Shown here piece by piece: positions 1 through 8,745 of a DNA stretch of 64,000 nucleotides. The notes below the pieces were generated by a model. The model made no database searches. It was not told where the DNA came from and saw nothing but the letters and a program-made list of their open reading frames with translations. How positions within the stretch are numbered: position 1 is the first letter of the stretch; each line of letters starts with the position of its first letter. A program made the translations under genes and the position numbers. Origin of the DNA: Flavobacterium sp. (GTDB lineage Bacteria; Bacteroidota; Bacteroidia; Flavobacteriales; Flavobacteriaceae); assembly GCF_035195345.1 (NCBI RefSeq), contig NZ_CP136574.1, positions 248,001-312,000 of the forward strand, written 5' to 3'.

Positions 1-1
1 A

Positions 2-1321
2 GATGCGTACTATTATGGTACCGCTTTTATGAAAGGTAAAGCCAGTATTACAGGAGAAATAAATGCTTTAAATATTAAAGTGGCTGGTGAATCTGAAAAA
101 GGAACCTCAATTAAAATTCCTGTAAATGATGAAGAAGATTTAGGAAATACTTCTTTTATTAATTTTATGACGGTTCAAGAGTTTCAAAAATCTCTTGCTG
201 AAAATATAGCTAAAGATAGACGATATGAAGGAATTGAACTTGATTTTAATTTTGATATTGACACTGATACAGATATTGAAATCATACTGAATAGAGAAAC
301 AGGACATGCCATGAAAGGCAAAGGGTATGGTTCAATGCAAATGAATATCAACACACTCGGTAAATTTGAAATGTATGGCGATTTTCAAGTACAAGAAGGA
401 GAATACAATTTTAAATACGGTGGTGTAATTGATAAAAAATTTAATGTTGAAAAAGGCGGTACAATTCGTTGGGATGGACAACCAATGAATGCGGTTTTAG
501 ATTTAAAAGCAACCTATAAAACAATGGCTAATCCTGCAGTTTTAGTAGAAAGTGCTTCGTTTAATAGAAAGGTAGATACAAATGTGACTATTTTACTGAA
601 TGGAAATTTAAGTAATCCGCAACCCGACTTCAATATTGATTTTCCAACTGTAAGTTCAGTATTGAAAAGCGAAATAGATTATAAATTACAAGATAAAGAT
701 TCACGACAAACACAAGCTTTTGCTTTATTAGCAACCGGTTCATTTGTAACCGCAGAATCTACAGGTAACGCAGCCTATGGATCATTAATTGAAGGAGCAA
801 GTTCTATAATTAATGGACTTTTTGCCGATAGCGATAGTAACTTACAATTAGGGTTAGATTATTCACAAGGTAATCGATTAACAGAGATTTCAGATAGAGT
901 AGGTGTAACCATGAATACTCGAATAAATGACCGAATTTCGATAAATGGTAAAGTTGGAGTTCCAGTGGGTGGTGTAACCGAATCTGTTATTGTTGGTAAT
1001 TTAGAGGTATTAATTCAGCTTAATGAAGATGGTTCATTAAATGCTCACGTATTTAATAGAGAAAACGATATTAATTATGTTGGAGAAGGTATTGGATACA
1101 CACAAGGACTTGGACTTACTTATAACGTAGAATTTAATACGTTCAAAGAAATGTTGCAAAAAATATTCAAAAGCAACAAGAAAAAAGATTCATCTAAATC
1201 TCAAGATGATTTACCCGATTCTGAGTTCCCTCAAGAATTTATAGAATTCATAAATAACAGAAAATCTAAATCACAAGAACCACTTAAAGAGGAACCTATT
1301 GAGGTTCCAGAAATCGATTAA
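2..1321 (+). CDS. tamB: TamB-like translocation/assembly protein, C-terminal part
   Basis: The frame is open to the left edge (first in-frame codons read DAYYYGTAFMKG), so the gene begins outside the window and only about its last 440 residues are present; the ATG at 29 is internal. The chain is a long series of short alternating beta strands with stretches such as GDFQVQEGEYNF and QAFALLATGSF, as in the C-terminal TamB (DUF490) domain of Bacteroidota. In the family this end of the periplasm-spanning protein reaches the outer membrane and takes part in lipid transport and outer-membrane assembly. The last ~45 residues are charged and low-complexity (KSNKKKDSSKSQ). A 134-bp gap separates it from pfkA. 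The family call is by pattern, not alignment. Confidence 0.85.
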   Translation, partial: DAYYYGTAFMKGKASITGEINALNIKVAGESEKGTSIKIPVNDEEDLGNTSFINFMTVQEFQKSLAENIAKDRRYEGIELDFNFDIDTDTDIEIILNRETGHAMKGKGYGSMQMNINTLGKFEMYGDFQVQEGEYNFKYGGVIDKKFNVEKGGTIRWDGQPMNAVLDLKATYKTMANPAVLVESASFNRKVDTNVTILLNGNLSNPQPDFNIDFPTVSSVLKSEIDYKLQDKDSRQTQAFALLATGSFVTAESTGNAAYGSLIEGASSIINGLFADSDSNLQLGLDYSQGNRLTEISDRVGVTMNTRINDRISINGKVGVPVGGVTESVIVGNLEVLIQLNEDGSLNAHVFNRENDINYVGEGIGYTQGLGLTYNVEFNTFKEMLQKIFKSNKKKDSSKSQDDLPDSEFPQEFIEFINNRKSKSQEPLKEEPIEVPEID

Positions 1322-1455
1322 TTCTTATTTTTTAGTACTTAAATCAAAAACTTATTAACGAAAACGTTTGAATTTGCAGCTATTATTAAATAGTTAGCAA
1401 ATATTGTGTTTTTATTATATTTCGTTTTATAACTTTACATAATTAAACAATTATT

Positions 1456-2442
1456 ATGACCAATTCAATTAAAAAAATAGGTGTTTTAACTTCTGGCGGA
1501 GACTCGCCGGGAATGAATGCTGCTATTAGAGCTGTAGTCAGAGCTTGTGCATACTATAATGTAGAGTGTGTAGGTATTTATAGAGGTTACCAAGGTATGA
1601 TTGAAGGTGATTTTAAGCCTATGGGACCAAGAGATGTTAAAAATATTATTAATAAAGGAGGAACTATTTTAAAATCGGCTAGATCTAAAGATTTTAGAAC
1701 AGCTGAAGGTAGAAAATTAGCCCATAATAATCTTGTTGCTGCAGGAATCGATTCATTTGTAGTTATTGGTGGTGATGGAAGTTTTACAGGAGCTGAAATA
1801 TTTAATGATGAATTTGGTTTTCCAGTAATAGGTATTCCTGGTACAATTGATAACGATATTTTTGGAACTAGTCATACACTAGGTTTTGATACAGCACTTA
1901 ACACGGTAATTGATGCTATCGATAAAATTAGAGATACAGCAAATTCTCACAATAGATTATTTTTTGTAGAAGTAATGGGAAGAGATGCTGGACACATTGC
2001 TTTAAATGCAGGTATTGGTGCCGGAGCTGAAGAAATTTTAATTCCTGAAGAAGCATTTGGTTTAGATCGATTAGTGGATTCATTAAAACGAAGTAAAGAA
2101 TCTGGAAAAACATCAAGTATTGTTGTTGTTTCTGAAGGGGATAAAATAGGTAAAAATGTTTTTGAATTAAAAGATTATATCGAAGAGAATATGCCCGAAT
2201 ACGATGTAAGGGTTTCTGTATTAGGACACATGCAACGTGGTGGATCACCTTCGTGTTTTGATAGAGTTTTAGCATCTAGACTTGGTGTTAAAGCTGTCGA
2301 AGCTTTGTTAGAAGGAAAATCAAACTTTATGGTAGGTTTATACCAAGATAAAGTAACCTTAACTCCTTTAGAACAAGCTATTAAAGGACAAAGTGAAATT
2401 GATATGGAATTGGTTAAAGTATCCGATATTGTATCATCATAA
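1456..2442 (+). CDS. pfkA: ATP-dependent 6-phosphofructokinase
   Basis: Phosphorylates fructose 6-phosphate to fructose 1,6-bisphosphate, the committed step of glycolysis, in the cytoplasm. At 328 aa it has the usual length for a bacterial PfkA. Visible motifs are GGDSPGMN (residues 14-21, nucleotide loop), GGDGS (105-109), GTIDNDI (129-135) with the catalytic aspartates, and MGRDAGH (174-180). The glycine-rich GGDGS pattern fits an ATP-dependent rather than a pyrophosphate-dependent enzyme. The gene is followed 28 bp later by gap on the same strand, so the two are probably cotranscribed. The start ATG is preceded by an A/T-rich leader with no Shine-Dalgarno sequence, normal for this phylum. 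Confidence 0.97.
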   Translation: MTNSIKKIGVLTSGGDSPGMNAAIRAVVRACAYYNVECVGIYRGYQGMIEGDFKPMGPRDVKNIINKGGTILKSARSKDFRTAEGRKLAHNNLVAAGIDSFVVIGGDGSFTGAEIFNDEFGFPVIGIPGTIDNDIFGTSHTLGFDTALNTVIDAIDKIRDTANSHNRLFFVEVMGRDAGHIALNAGIGAGAEEILIPEEAFGLDRLVDSLKRSKESGKTSSIVVVSEGDKIGKNVFELKDYIEENMPEYDVRVSVLGHMQRGGSPSCFDRVLASRLGVKAVEALLEGKSNFMVGLYQDKVTLTPLEQAIKGQSEIDMELVKVSDIVSS

Positions 2443-2470
2443 ATAGATAATAAATTAAAAAAAAAATAAA

Positions 2471-3481
2471 ATGTCAAAAGTAAAATTAGGAATAAACGGA
2501 TTCGGAAGAATTGGAAGAATTGTTTTCAGAGAAACGTTTAACAGAGATAATGTAGAAGTAGTTGCTATTAACGATTTATTAGATGTAGATCATTTGGCTT
2601 ATTTATTAAAATACGATTCTGTACATGGTCGTTTTAATGGAAAAGTGGAAGTAATTGATGGAAAACTATTTGTAAATGATAAATTTATTAGAGTTACTGC
2701 AGAAAGAGATCCTAAATTAATTAAATGGGATGATGCTTCTGTTGATGTGGATGTGGTAGCAGAATGTACAGGTATTTTTACAACCCTTGAAACAGCTCAA
2801 GCTCATATTGATGGTGGCGCTAAAAAAGTAGTTATTTCAGCTCCTTCAGCAGATGCACCAATGTTTGTAATGGGGGTAAATCATACTCAAGTTAAAGCAT
2901 CAGATACGATTGTTTCTAATGCTTCATGTACTACAAACTGTTTAGCTCCTTTAGCAAAAGTTATTCATGATAATTTTGGAATTGTAGAAGGATTAATGAC
3001 AACCGTTCATGCTTCTACAGCTACTCAAATGGTTGCTGACGGACCTTCTAAAAAAGATTGGAGAGGTGGTCGTGCTGCTTCTGTAAATATAATTCCTTCT
3101 TCAACAGGTGCCGCTAAGGCAGTTGGTAAAGTAATTCCTGCTTTAAACGGAAAACTTACTGGAATGTCATTCCGTGTGCCTACAGTTGATGTTTCTGTGG
3201 TAGATTTAACGGTAAAATTAGTCAAAGAAACTACATATGAAGAAATCATGAAAGTTTTAAAATCGGCATCAGAAAATGAGATGAAAGGAGTTTTAGGCTT
3301 CACTGAAGACGATGTTGTATCTCAAGATTTTGTATCAGATACAAGAACATCAATTGTAGATGCAAAGGCTGGAATTGGATTAAATTCAACCTTTTTCAAA
3401 CTAGTATCTTGGTATGATAATGAATATGGCTATTCTAGTAAATTAATCGACTTATCGGTACATATTGCAGGTTTAAAATAA
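2471..3481 (+). CDS. gap: Type I glyceraldehyde-3-phosphate dehydrogenase
   Basis: Oxidises glyceraldehyde 3-phosphate to 1,3-bisphosphoglycerate with NAD. The 336-aa protein shows the Rossmann loop INGFGRIGR (8-16), an acidic residue after the second strand (AINDLLD, about 32-38) expected for NAD preference, and the active-site stretch SNASCTTNC with nucleophile Cys153. The conserved C-terminal WYDNEYGYS is complete. It lies directly downstream of pfkA. Downstream comes an AT-rich inverted repeat and a four-copy TTTATTC tandem repeat before the next gene. Confidence 0.97.
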   Translation: MSKVKLGINGFGRIGRIVFRETFNRDNVEVVAINDLLDVDHLAYLLKYDSVHGRFNGKVEVIDGKLFVNDKFIRVTAERDPKLIKWDDASVDVDVVAECTGIFTTLETAQAHIDGGAKKVVISAPSADAPMFVMGVNHTQVKASDTIVSNASCTTNCLAPLAKVIHDNFGIVEGLMTTVHASTATQMVADGPSKKDWRGGRAASVNIIPSSTGAAKAVGKVIPALNGKLTGMSFRVPTVDVSVVDLTVKLVKETTYEEIMKVLKSASENEMKGVLGFTEDDVVSQDFVSDTRTSIVDAKAGIGLNSTFFKLVSWYDNEYGYSSKLIDLSVHIAGLK

Positions 3482-3523
3482 ATTCAAATGTAGAAAGAAT
3501 AAAGATGAAAATAATTTACTATT

Positions 3524-3551
3524 TTTATTCTTTATTCTTTATTCTTTATTC
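3524..3551 (+). repeat. Four tandem copies of TTTATTC
   Basis: Four uninterrupted 7-bp units lie between gap and the sugar-kinase gene and end 14 bp before the kinase ATG. The repeat also pairs imperfectly with the A-rich segment at about 3497-3513 (AATAAAGATGAAAATA), so it may form part of a weak terminator-like hairpin after gap. Copy number could vary by slippage; that is inference. Confidence 0.7.
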
Positions 3552-3565
3552 TATACCCTTAAAAT

Positions 3566-4417
3566 ATGAAATTATTAGTTGATAGTGGCTCTACAAAAGC
3601 CGATTGGATTGCGATAGATGATAATGGAAAAGTATTATTTACTACTCAAACCTTAGGTTTAAATCCTGAAGTTTTAGATAAAGAACAAATTATTAATCGA
3701 CTTGATGATAAATTTGATATTTCGCAAAATAAGTTAAAAGCTACACACTTGTTTTTTTATGGTGCAGGTTGCGGAACAGATCGAATGAAAAATCACCTTT
3801 CCGATATTTTTCAAGATTATTTTATCAATGCTAAAATTGTGGTTCACGAAGATACATATGCTGCTGTATATGCCACCACTCCAAAAGATGAAGCGGCCAT
3901 TGTATGTATTTTAGGTACTGGTTCAAATTGTAGTTATTTTGATGGTAATACATTACATCAAAAAGTACAATCTTTAGGATATATAGCTATGGATGATGGT
4001 TCTGGTAATCGATTTGGTCGTCATCTTATAAGAGGGTATTATTTTAATACCATGCCTGTTGAGTTGGCAAAAGAATTTGAAGAAGAATATAATTTAGATG
4101 CAGATTACATTAAGCATAATTTATATAAAGAATCAAATCCGAATGCGTATTTAGCCACTTTTGCAAAATTTATTATTAAGCATAAAAATCATCCTTATTG
4201 TAAGAAACTAATTCGTAAAGAATTAAAAAAGTACGCCAAAAATTACATCATGCAATTTGAAAATTGTAATAAAGTACCGGTTCATTTTATTGGTTCTATT
4301 GCATTTTATTTGAAAGACGAACTTACAGAAATTCTGAATAAATACAATATAAAAATTGGAAATGTACTTCGTAGACCTATTGATGGTTTAATTGCATATC
4401 ATATCTTAAATAAATAA
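3566..4417 (+). CDS. BadF/BadG/BcrA/BcrD-family sugar kinase (N-acetylglucosamine kinase-like)
   Basis: A 283-aa ASKHA-fold kinase. The phosphate-1 loop DSGSTKADW is at residues 6-14, an acidic HEDTYAA at 95-101, and the phosphate-2 loop ILGTGSN at 115-121, as in N-acetylglucosamine kinases of the BadF group. The length fits the small single-domain Bacteroidota members, which are usually annotated as N-acetylglucosamine kinase; the substrate cannot be proved here. It follows gap by 84 bp and ends in a clear terminator at about 4449-4490, so it closes the pfkA-gap-kinase unit. A role in salvaging amino sugar from cell-wall or chitin turnover into glycolysis is inference. Confidence 0.85.
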   Translation: MKLLVDSGSTKADWIAIDDNGKVLFTTQTLGLNPEVLDKEQIINRLDDKFDISQNKLKATHLFFYGAGCGTDRMKNHLSDIFQDYFINAKIVVHEDTYAAVYATTPKDEAAIVCILGTGSNCSYFDGNTLHQKVQSLGYIAMDDGSGNRFGRHLIRGYYFNTMPVELAKEFEEEYNLDADYIKHNLYKESNPNAYLATFAKFIIKHKNHPYCKKLIRKELKKYAKNYIMQFENCNKVPVHFIGSIAFYLKDELTEILNKYNIKIGNVLRRPIDGLIAYHILNK

Positions 4418-4448
4418 ATAAATTATAAAATATATTTAAAGTTAATAA

Positions 4449-4490
4449 AAATCTCAAATCATAACAAAAGGATTTGGGATTTTTTATTTT
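4449..4490 (+). terminator. Intrinsic terminator after the sugar kinase
   Basis: The arms AATCTCAAATC and GATTTGGGATT pair over 11 bp (one G-U) around a loop of about 10 nt and run into a T-rich tail. This separates the kinase unit from mgsA. Confidence 0.8.
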
Positions 4491-4498
4491 TATCTTTG
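4491..4498 (+). promoter_or_regulatory. -7 promoter box of mgsA (TATCTTTG)
   Basis: Matches the Bacteroidota -7 consensus TAnnTTTG, 18 bp before the mgsA ATG. No TTG is placed at the ideal distance upstream. The box contains the TTG (4496) that could otherwise be taken as a start, so it decides for the ATG at 4517. Confidence 0.6.
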
Positions 4499-4516
4499 TT
4501 AGGAAATCTTATCATT

Positions 4517-4888
4517 ATGGAAATAGCCATTATAGCACACGACGGTAAAAAAGCCGATATGGTGCAGTTTTTAAATAAAAACAAAACCATTTTATTAAAA
4601 GAGAAAATTAAAATTATAGCAACGGGTACCACTGGGGCTCGGGCAGTAGCAGCAGGGTTTAAAGTAAAGAGAATGCTCTCAGGACCATTGGGCGGAGATG
4701 CGCAAATTGCCGCTCGCGTTGCCGAAGGAAAAACTAAAATGGTATTATTTTTTAAAGATCCTAACTCTAGTCATGCGCACGAAGCGGATATTAACATGCT
4801 AATTCGTATTTGCGATGTGCACAATGTACCGTTAGCAACTAATGAAGCCACCGCTCAATTGTTATTGTTGGGTTTAGATGAGATTTAA
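4517..4888 (+). CDS. mgsA: Methylglyoxal synthase
   Basis: Converts dihydroxyacetone phosphate to methylglyoxal and phosphate, a bypass of lower glycolysis used when phosphorylated sugars build up. The 123-aa product carries IAHDGKK (6-12), the phosphate-binding ATGTTGA (35-41), SGPLGGD with catalytic Asp61, and the FFKDP stretch; His88 in HAHEAD replaces the usual PHDPD context of the enterobacterial enzyme. The protein is shorter than the E. coli enzyme (152 aa), as many members are. I chose the ATG at 4517 because the alternative TTG at 4496 lies inside a -7 box. It stands beside pfkA and gap, the genes that control its substrate pool. Confidence 0.93.
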   Translation: MEIAIIAHDGKKADMVQFLNKNKTILLKEKIKIIATGTTGARAVAAGFKVKRMLSGPLGGDAQIAARVAEGKTKMVLFFKDPNSSHAHEADINMLIRICDVHNVPLATNEATAQLLLLGLDEI

Positions 4889-4895
4889 TTTGAAA

Positions 4896-5504
4896 TTACT
4901 TTTTTTTTCGTAATAATCCAATCATTTGACCAATTCCAATTCCAATGTAAGTTCGGTCTTTGTTTATTTGGAGTAGAGGAGAAATAGTTAACCCGTAAAA
5001 TCTTGAAAAGGGAAATTCTATTTTTGGATTTACTATTACACTAAAAGTTGTTGACTTATTATAATTCCAAGTGTAATTTTCAGCTAAAAATCCATTATTA
5101 ATTCTTACCCAATTTTCAGGCTCATTTATAATTGTATAACCTAATCCTAAAGATATATTTGCTCTAATAGTGCCACTATTGTTTAGATTGTAAATTTTAC
5201 CAATACCAATTTGATAATTTTCTAATTGGTCATATGGATTAGCAGCTCCAAAAAGTACAACGCCTGTTAAGCCAGACGAGTAATCTTCGGGTTGTGATTT
5301 AGGTTTTCGTATATTTCCAGTATATCCAATTTTAAAACTATAATTATTTTTATAGACATAGTTTAAATTAATATCAATCCCAACATAATTACCTTTATTA
5401 ATTTCACCTGAAGTATATAAGGCATTCTTTTCTTTAAATTGAGCATTTACAATTGTTACTTTAATTAAAAAAAGTAAAATTATTATTTTATGTATTGATT
5501 TCAT
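4896..5504 (-). CDS. Exported hypothetical protein, probable beta-barrel
   Basis: Not recognised. The 202-aa product begins with a signal peptide (MKSIHKIIILLFLIKVTIVNAQ). The rest is rich in alternating polar/aromatic strands separated by N/G turns (YVGIDINLNYVYKNNY, SLGLGYTIINE, GIGIGQMIGLL), suggesting a small outer-membrane or periplasmic beta-rich protein. It converges with mgsA with only 7 bp between stops and lies downstream of the lptD-ridA terminator, so it probably has its own promoter. No function can be assigned. Confidence 0.7.
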   Translation of the reverse strand: MKSIHKIIILLFLIKVTIVNAQFKEKNALYTSGEINKGNYVGIDINLNYVYKNNYSFKIGYTGNIRKPKSQPEDYSSGLTGVVLFGAANPYDQLENYQIGIGKIYNLNNSGTIRANISLGLGYTIINEPENWVRINNGFLAENYTWNYNKSTTFSVIVNPKIEFPFSRFYGLTISPLLQINKDRTYIGIGIGQMIGLLRKKK

Positions 5505-5518
5505 TTAAGCCAAATTAT

Positions 5519-5553
5519 AAAAAAAAATCCTCTCAAGTATAAATTGGAGGATT
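5519..5553 (-). terminator. Intrinsic terminator after ridA
   Basis: On the minus strand the arms AATCCTC and GAGGATT form a 7-bp stem followed by a run of T. It ends the lptD-ridA unit before the exported hypothetical gene. Confidence 0.75.
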
Positions 5554-5573
5554 GTATTTATTTTAAGAAACCG

Positions 5574-5957
5574 TTAATATTTCACCGCTATCATTGATAT
5601 TTCAATATTTACATTTTTTGGCAAACATGCTACTTGCACAGTTTCTCTAGCTGGAGCAGTTTCTTCGTTAAAGTAACTTCCGTAAACCTTATTAATTAGA
5701 GCAAAATCGGCCATATTCATAATAAAAATAGTAGACTTTATTACATTTTCAAAGGTCATATCGGCAGCTTCTAAAACAGCTTTTAGGTTATCCATAACAC
5801 GTTTTGTTTCTGTTTCAATATCATCTAAAACCAATTCCATGGTTACAGGGTCTAAAGCAATTTGACCAGAGGTGTATAAAGTAGTATCTACTAAAATTGC
5901 TTGATTATAAGGGCCGATAGGTGCCGGAGCTTTGTCTGTAAAAATTATTTTTTTCAT
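5574..5957 (-). CDS. ridA: RidA family enamine/imine deaminase
   Basis: A 127-aa YjgF/YER057c/UK114 protein. Family members hydrolyse reactive 2-aminoacrylate-type enamines and imines from PLP enzymes, protecting other enzymes. Conserved marks are APIGPYNQA (12-20), YTSGQIALDP (28-37), Arg104 in PARETVQV, which binds the substrate carboxylate, and Glu119 in the C-terminal NIEISMIAV stretch. The key arginine places it in the active RidA group. It lies 14 bp downstream of lptD on the same strand and is likely cotranscribed, with a hairpin terminator after it. No functional link to LptD is evident. Confidence 0.93.
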   Translation of the reverse strand: MKKIIFTDKAPAPIGPYNQAILVDTTLYTSGQIALDPVTMELVLDDIETETKRVMDNLKAVLEAADMTFENVIKSTIFIMNMADFALINKVYGSYFNEETAPARETVQVACLPKNVNIEISMIAVKY

Positions 5958-5971
5958 AATAGGTTAGTTGT

Positions 5972-8623
5972 TTATTGTCTAAAAACACGATCTGGTAATT
6001 GTCGTTTATCGTATTTAATGTCGCTTAATATTGAAGATGAAATTCCAATAAAGAAACCCCAATAGGTATTAGTTCCAAAAGGAACCCAGTTGAAACTCAT
6101 TCTCCAACTTTCTAAATCTCGTTCAAAACGCAATTGCGTGAAAGTAACTCCTTTTTGAACAAAATCATATCCCGATGAAAAACCAACTTTCCATCTTGGA
6201 GCTAATTCAATGTTTCCAGAAGCCATTAAGGAATGAGAAGCAATCTCATCTTGTCGGTTTGAGTTGTTATAATTCATGGAATAGGCTATCCTTAAATCCC
6301 ATGGTAATTTGGTATTGTACCATTCAGAATTAGTTCCTTTTTCGTCCTCTTTCTTATCTTTTCCAAACAGACTTTGTTTGTTATCACTTAAATCTGTTCC
6401 TACGCCAAATAAATCATCTTCGCGACCACCATTTTGAACATTCTGATCTGATTTTTTGCTGCTATCTTTACCATCAGCACTTGAAAAACTATAATTTAAA
6501 GTAACATTTGCTCTTGGTAATCGAAACAAACTCCCGCCATTATCAATATTGAACTTTTCAATTCTTTTTCCTGAATTATCTATTGCATAAGGGTCTAATA
6601 CGGCAGCAAAATTGATGTTCATCTTTTGTTTAAATAATTGTGTTCCACCACTAACAGATATTTCTTTTAACTTTAAAGAATCGGCATTAAAATCATAACG
6701 TGTTGAAAAATTTAAGTTGTTTAAAAGTATTACCTTTTTAGTTTCTCCTTTTTTACTTTCTTTATCTTTTACTTTAGCTTCAAAAGTATTGCTGATCGAA
6801 AAGTTCATAGCATTTGAAATACTGTTTGAAGGTGAACCAAATAGGCCATTATCAAATTTGGTATAATTAGAAAAATTTATTCCCGAAGCATCTAATGCAT
6901 ATCTTTCAAAATATTGATCAAAACTTGGAGTATAACCATACGAAATATTTGGTCGAACAACATGTCGGATTGCTTCAATTTTTTTGCCTTCGCCAAAATT
7001 AAATGTACCATAAACGGTAGTTCCAATACCTACATTAAAATTATAAGTTCTAAACGATTCAAAACCGTTTTTATCTACTGTAACTACTTTGTTTTCCGTG
7101 GCACTATAATACTTTTCAATAGTGTTTAAAGTCCATACTTCATTGTAATTCGCACTTCCAGTTACACTAAAATGTTTGAATACTTTAAAATTAGTACTAA
7201 TTGGAATAGAATGTTGAAATCCAGTTCGCGCATCTCTAAACATTTGTGGCTTAAAAAATAACGAATCAGTAGTTTTAATTCTATTTTCTCCTCTAATGTT
7301 GTATTGAAAACTAATGTTTTTAATGATTCCTTTTTTAACACCATCGCCCTTAGCAAAAGGAAAAATACGATCTACACTTGCTTGAAACGTTGGAAGTGTC
7401 ATGTCGATTTGTTGCGTATTCGTATTTTGAGAATGGGTTGCAGACAATGACATGTTTACTTGTGGAACCGTTTGAAACGTTTTTGAATAAGAAACTGAGG
7501 AACTTAAATTGTTATTTATGGTTGAACCAATATTATTTAAATTTACAGATTGGCGGTAATATTGACTACTTCCTAAATTTACAGAGGCAGAAAATCTTGA
7601 ATTCGGGGAAGCTTTAGAATCTTGACTATGCGACCATTGTATGTTGTATTGTCTTGATTTTAAATAATCGGGAAAACCTTTTTCACTTTGAATATTATTT
7701 TCGAATCGAATATTAGCCCTACCATTAAATTTGTAGCGTTTGGCATAGCTTGTTTCGGCTCGTAAACCGTAACTTCCATTAGTATAGTAATCTCCTAAAA
7801 CGGCTAAATCATAATTATCACTTAACGCAAAATAATACCCTCCATTTTGTAAAAAATAACCTTGTTGATTATTTTGTCCAGGTGTAGGCATTATGAATCC
7901 AGAGGTGCTTTTTTCAGACATAGGAAAATAACCAAAAGGCAACCATATTGGGGTAGGAACATCAGCAATGAACATTTGAGTAGAATTCATTACCACTTTC
8001 TTTTTTGGCACAAATTTTACTCGTTTTACTAAAAAATAATATTCTGGATCATCAATATTTTCTGAGGTGGTAAGGCGTGCATTTTTCATAAAATAAACCG
8101 AGTCATTTTCTTTTTTAGAAATCTCAGATTTTATAAATAATTCTCCTTGATTGGTTCTTGAGTTCCAAACTTTAGCTCGTTTTGATTTGGTATGAAAAAT
8201 AATTGAATCGGGTTCTACAACGTTATCCCCTTGTTTAAATACGGGCCTTTGTATGTAATTTCCAGCCGAATCTTTTAATCTACCAGCATACACTAAATTT
8301 TTTTCATAGTCTAAAACAATTCTCCCAGCTTTTAATTCAAAATCGGTGTAGTAAATTTCGGCTTCGTTATGAAGAGTAACTGTTTTTTTCTTTTGGTCTA
8401 ATTTTTCGTAATCTTTCGATTTCATATTAACCACTCCATCCAAAAAAGGTTTGTTTTTTTTTGTAGTGTCAACCGTAGTAGATGTAGAGTCTTTCACCTT
8501 TTTTAGGTCAGACTTTGATAAAGTAACCGTATTTAAAGCAGGGTTTTCTTGTGAAAAAACAGAGGTGGTTCCTAATGTTAGAAAAATTACTGAAAAAACG
8601 ATATGAAATAACTTTGTATGCAA
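5972..8623 (-). CDS. lptD: LPS-assembly outer-membrane protein LptD (OstA-like)
   Basis: Places lipopolysaccharide in the outer leaflet of the outer membrane. After a signal peptide (core IVFSVIFLTLGTTSVFSQ) comes a charged linker, an OstA/LptA-like beta-jellyroll (KTVTLHNEAEIYYTDFELKA, YAGRLKDSAGNYI), and then a long beta-barrel ending in WVPFGTNTYWGFFIGISSS. About 880-900 aa is normal for flavobacterial LptD. The start is uncertain. The frame stays open to a TTG at 8674, but that TTG lies within a -7 box (8672-8679), and no in-frame ATG precedes the signal peptide, so I use the TTG at 8623 (883 aa). Divergent from the amidase pair; ridA follows. Confidence 0.92.
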   Translation of the reverse strand: MHTKLFHIVFSVIFLTLGTTSVFSQENPALNTVTLSKSDLKKVKDSTSTTVDTTKKNKPFLDGVVNMKSKDYEKLDQKKKTVTLHNEAEIYYTDFELKAGRIVLDYEKNLVYAGRLKDSAGNYIQRPVFKQGDNVVEPDSIIFHTKSKRAKVWNSRTNQGELFIKSEISKKENDSVYFMKNARLTTSENIDDPEYYFLVKRVKFVPKKKVVMNSTQMFIADVPTPIWLPFGYFPMSEKSTSGFIMPTPGQNNQQGYFLQNGGYYFALSDNYDLAVLGDYYTNGSYGLRAETSYAKRYKFNGRANIRFENNIQSEKGFPDYLKSRQYNIQWSHSQDSKASPNSRFSASVNLGSSQYYRQSVNLNNIGSTINNNLSSSVSYSKTFQTVPQVNMSLSATHSQNTNTQQIDMTLPTFQASVDRIFPFAKGDGVKKGIIKNISFQYNIRGENRIKTTDSLFFKPQMFRDARTGFQHSIPISTNFKVFKHFSVTGSANYNEVWTLNTIEKYYSATENKVVTVDKNGFESFRTYNFNVGIGTTVYGTFNFGEGKKIEAIRHVVRPNISYGYTPSFDQYFERYALDASGINFSNYTKFDNGLFGSPSNSISNAMNFSISNTFEAKVKDKESKKGETKKVILLNNLNFSTRYDFNADSLKLKEISVSGGTQLFKQKMNINFAAVLDPYAIDNSGKRIEKFNIDNGGSLFRLPRANVTLNYSFSSADGKDSSKKSDQNVQNGGREDDLFGVGTDLSDNKQSLFGKDKKEDEKGTNSEWYNTKLPWDLRIAYSMNYNNSNRQDEIASHSLMASGNIELAPRWKVGFSSGYDFVQKGVTFTQLRFERDLESWRMSFNWVPFGTNTYWGFFIGISSSILSDIKYDKRQLPDRVFRQ

Positions 8624-8671
8624 TGCTTTTAATAGTATTTTTGTAAAAATTTGGCTTACTTTTTGAAGTGT

Positions 8672-8679
8672 CAAACTTA
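8672..8679 (-). promoter_or_regulatory. -7 promoter box of lptD (TAAGTTTG)
   Basis: Minus-strand match to TAnnTTTG. An upstream TTG lies 14 bp away (8694-8696), shorter than the usual 17-23, so the pairing is weak. It bears on the choice of lptD start. Confidence 0.45.
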
Positions 8680-8745
8680 CATATATTTTTTTGCAAAATT
8701 AATGTTTTAATAAAATTATAACTTATAATATCAATCAATAGTTTT

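Noticed and set aside
3524..3551. TTTATTC repeats as a CRISPR-like array
   Set aside because: 7-bp direct tandem units with no spacers and no cas genes.
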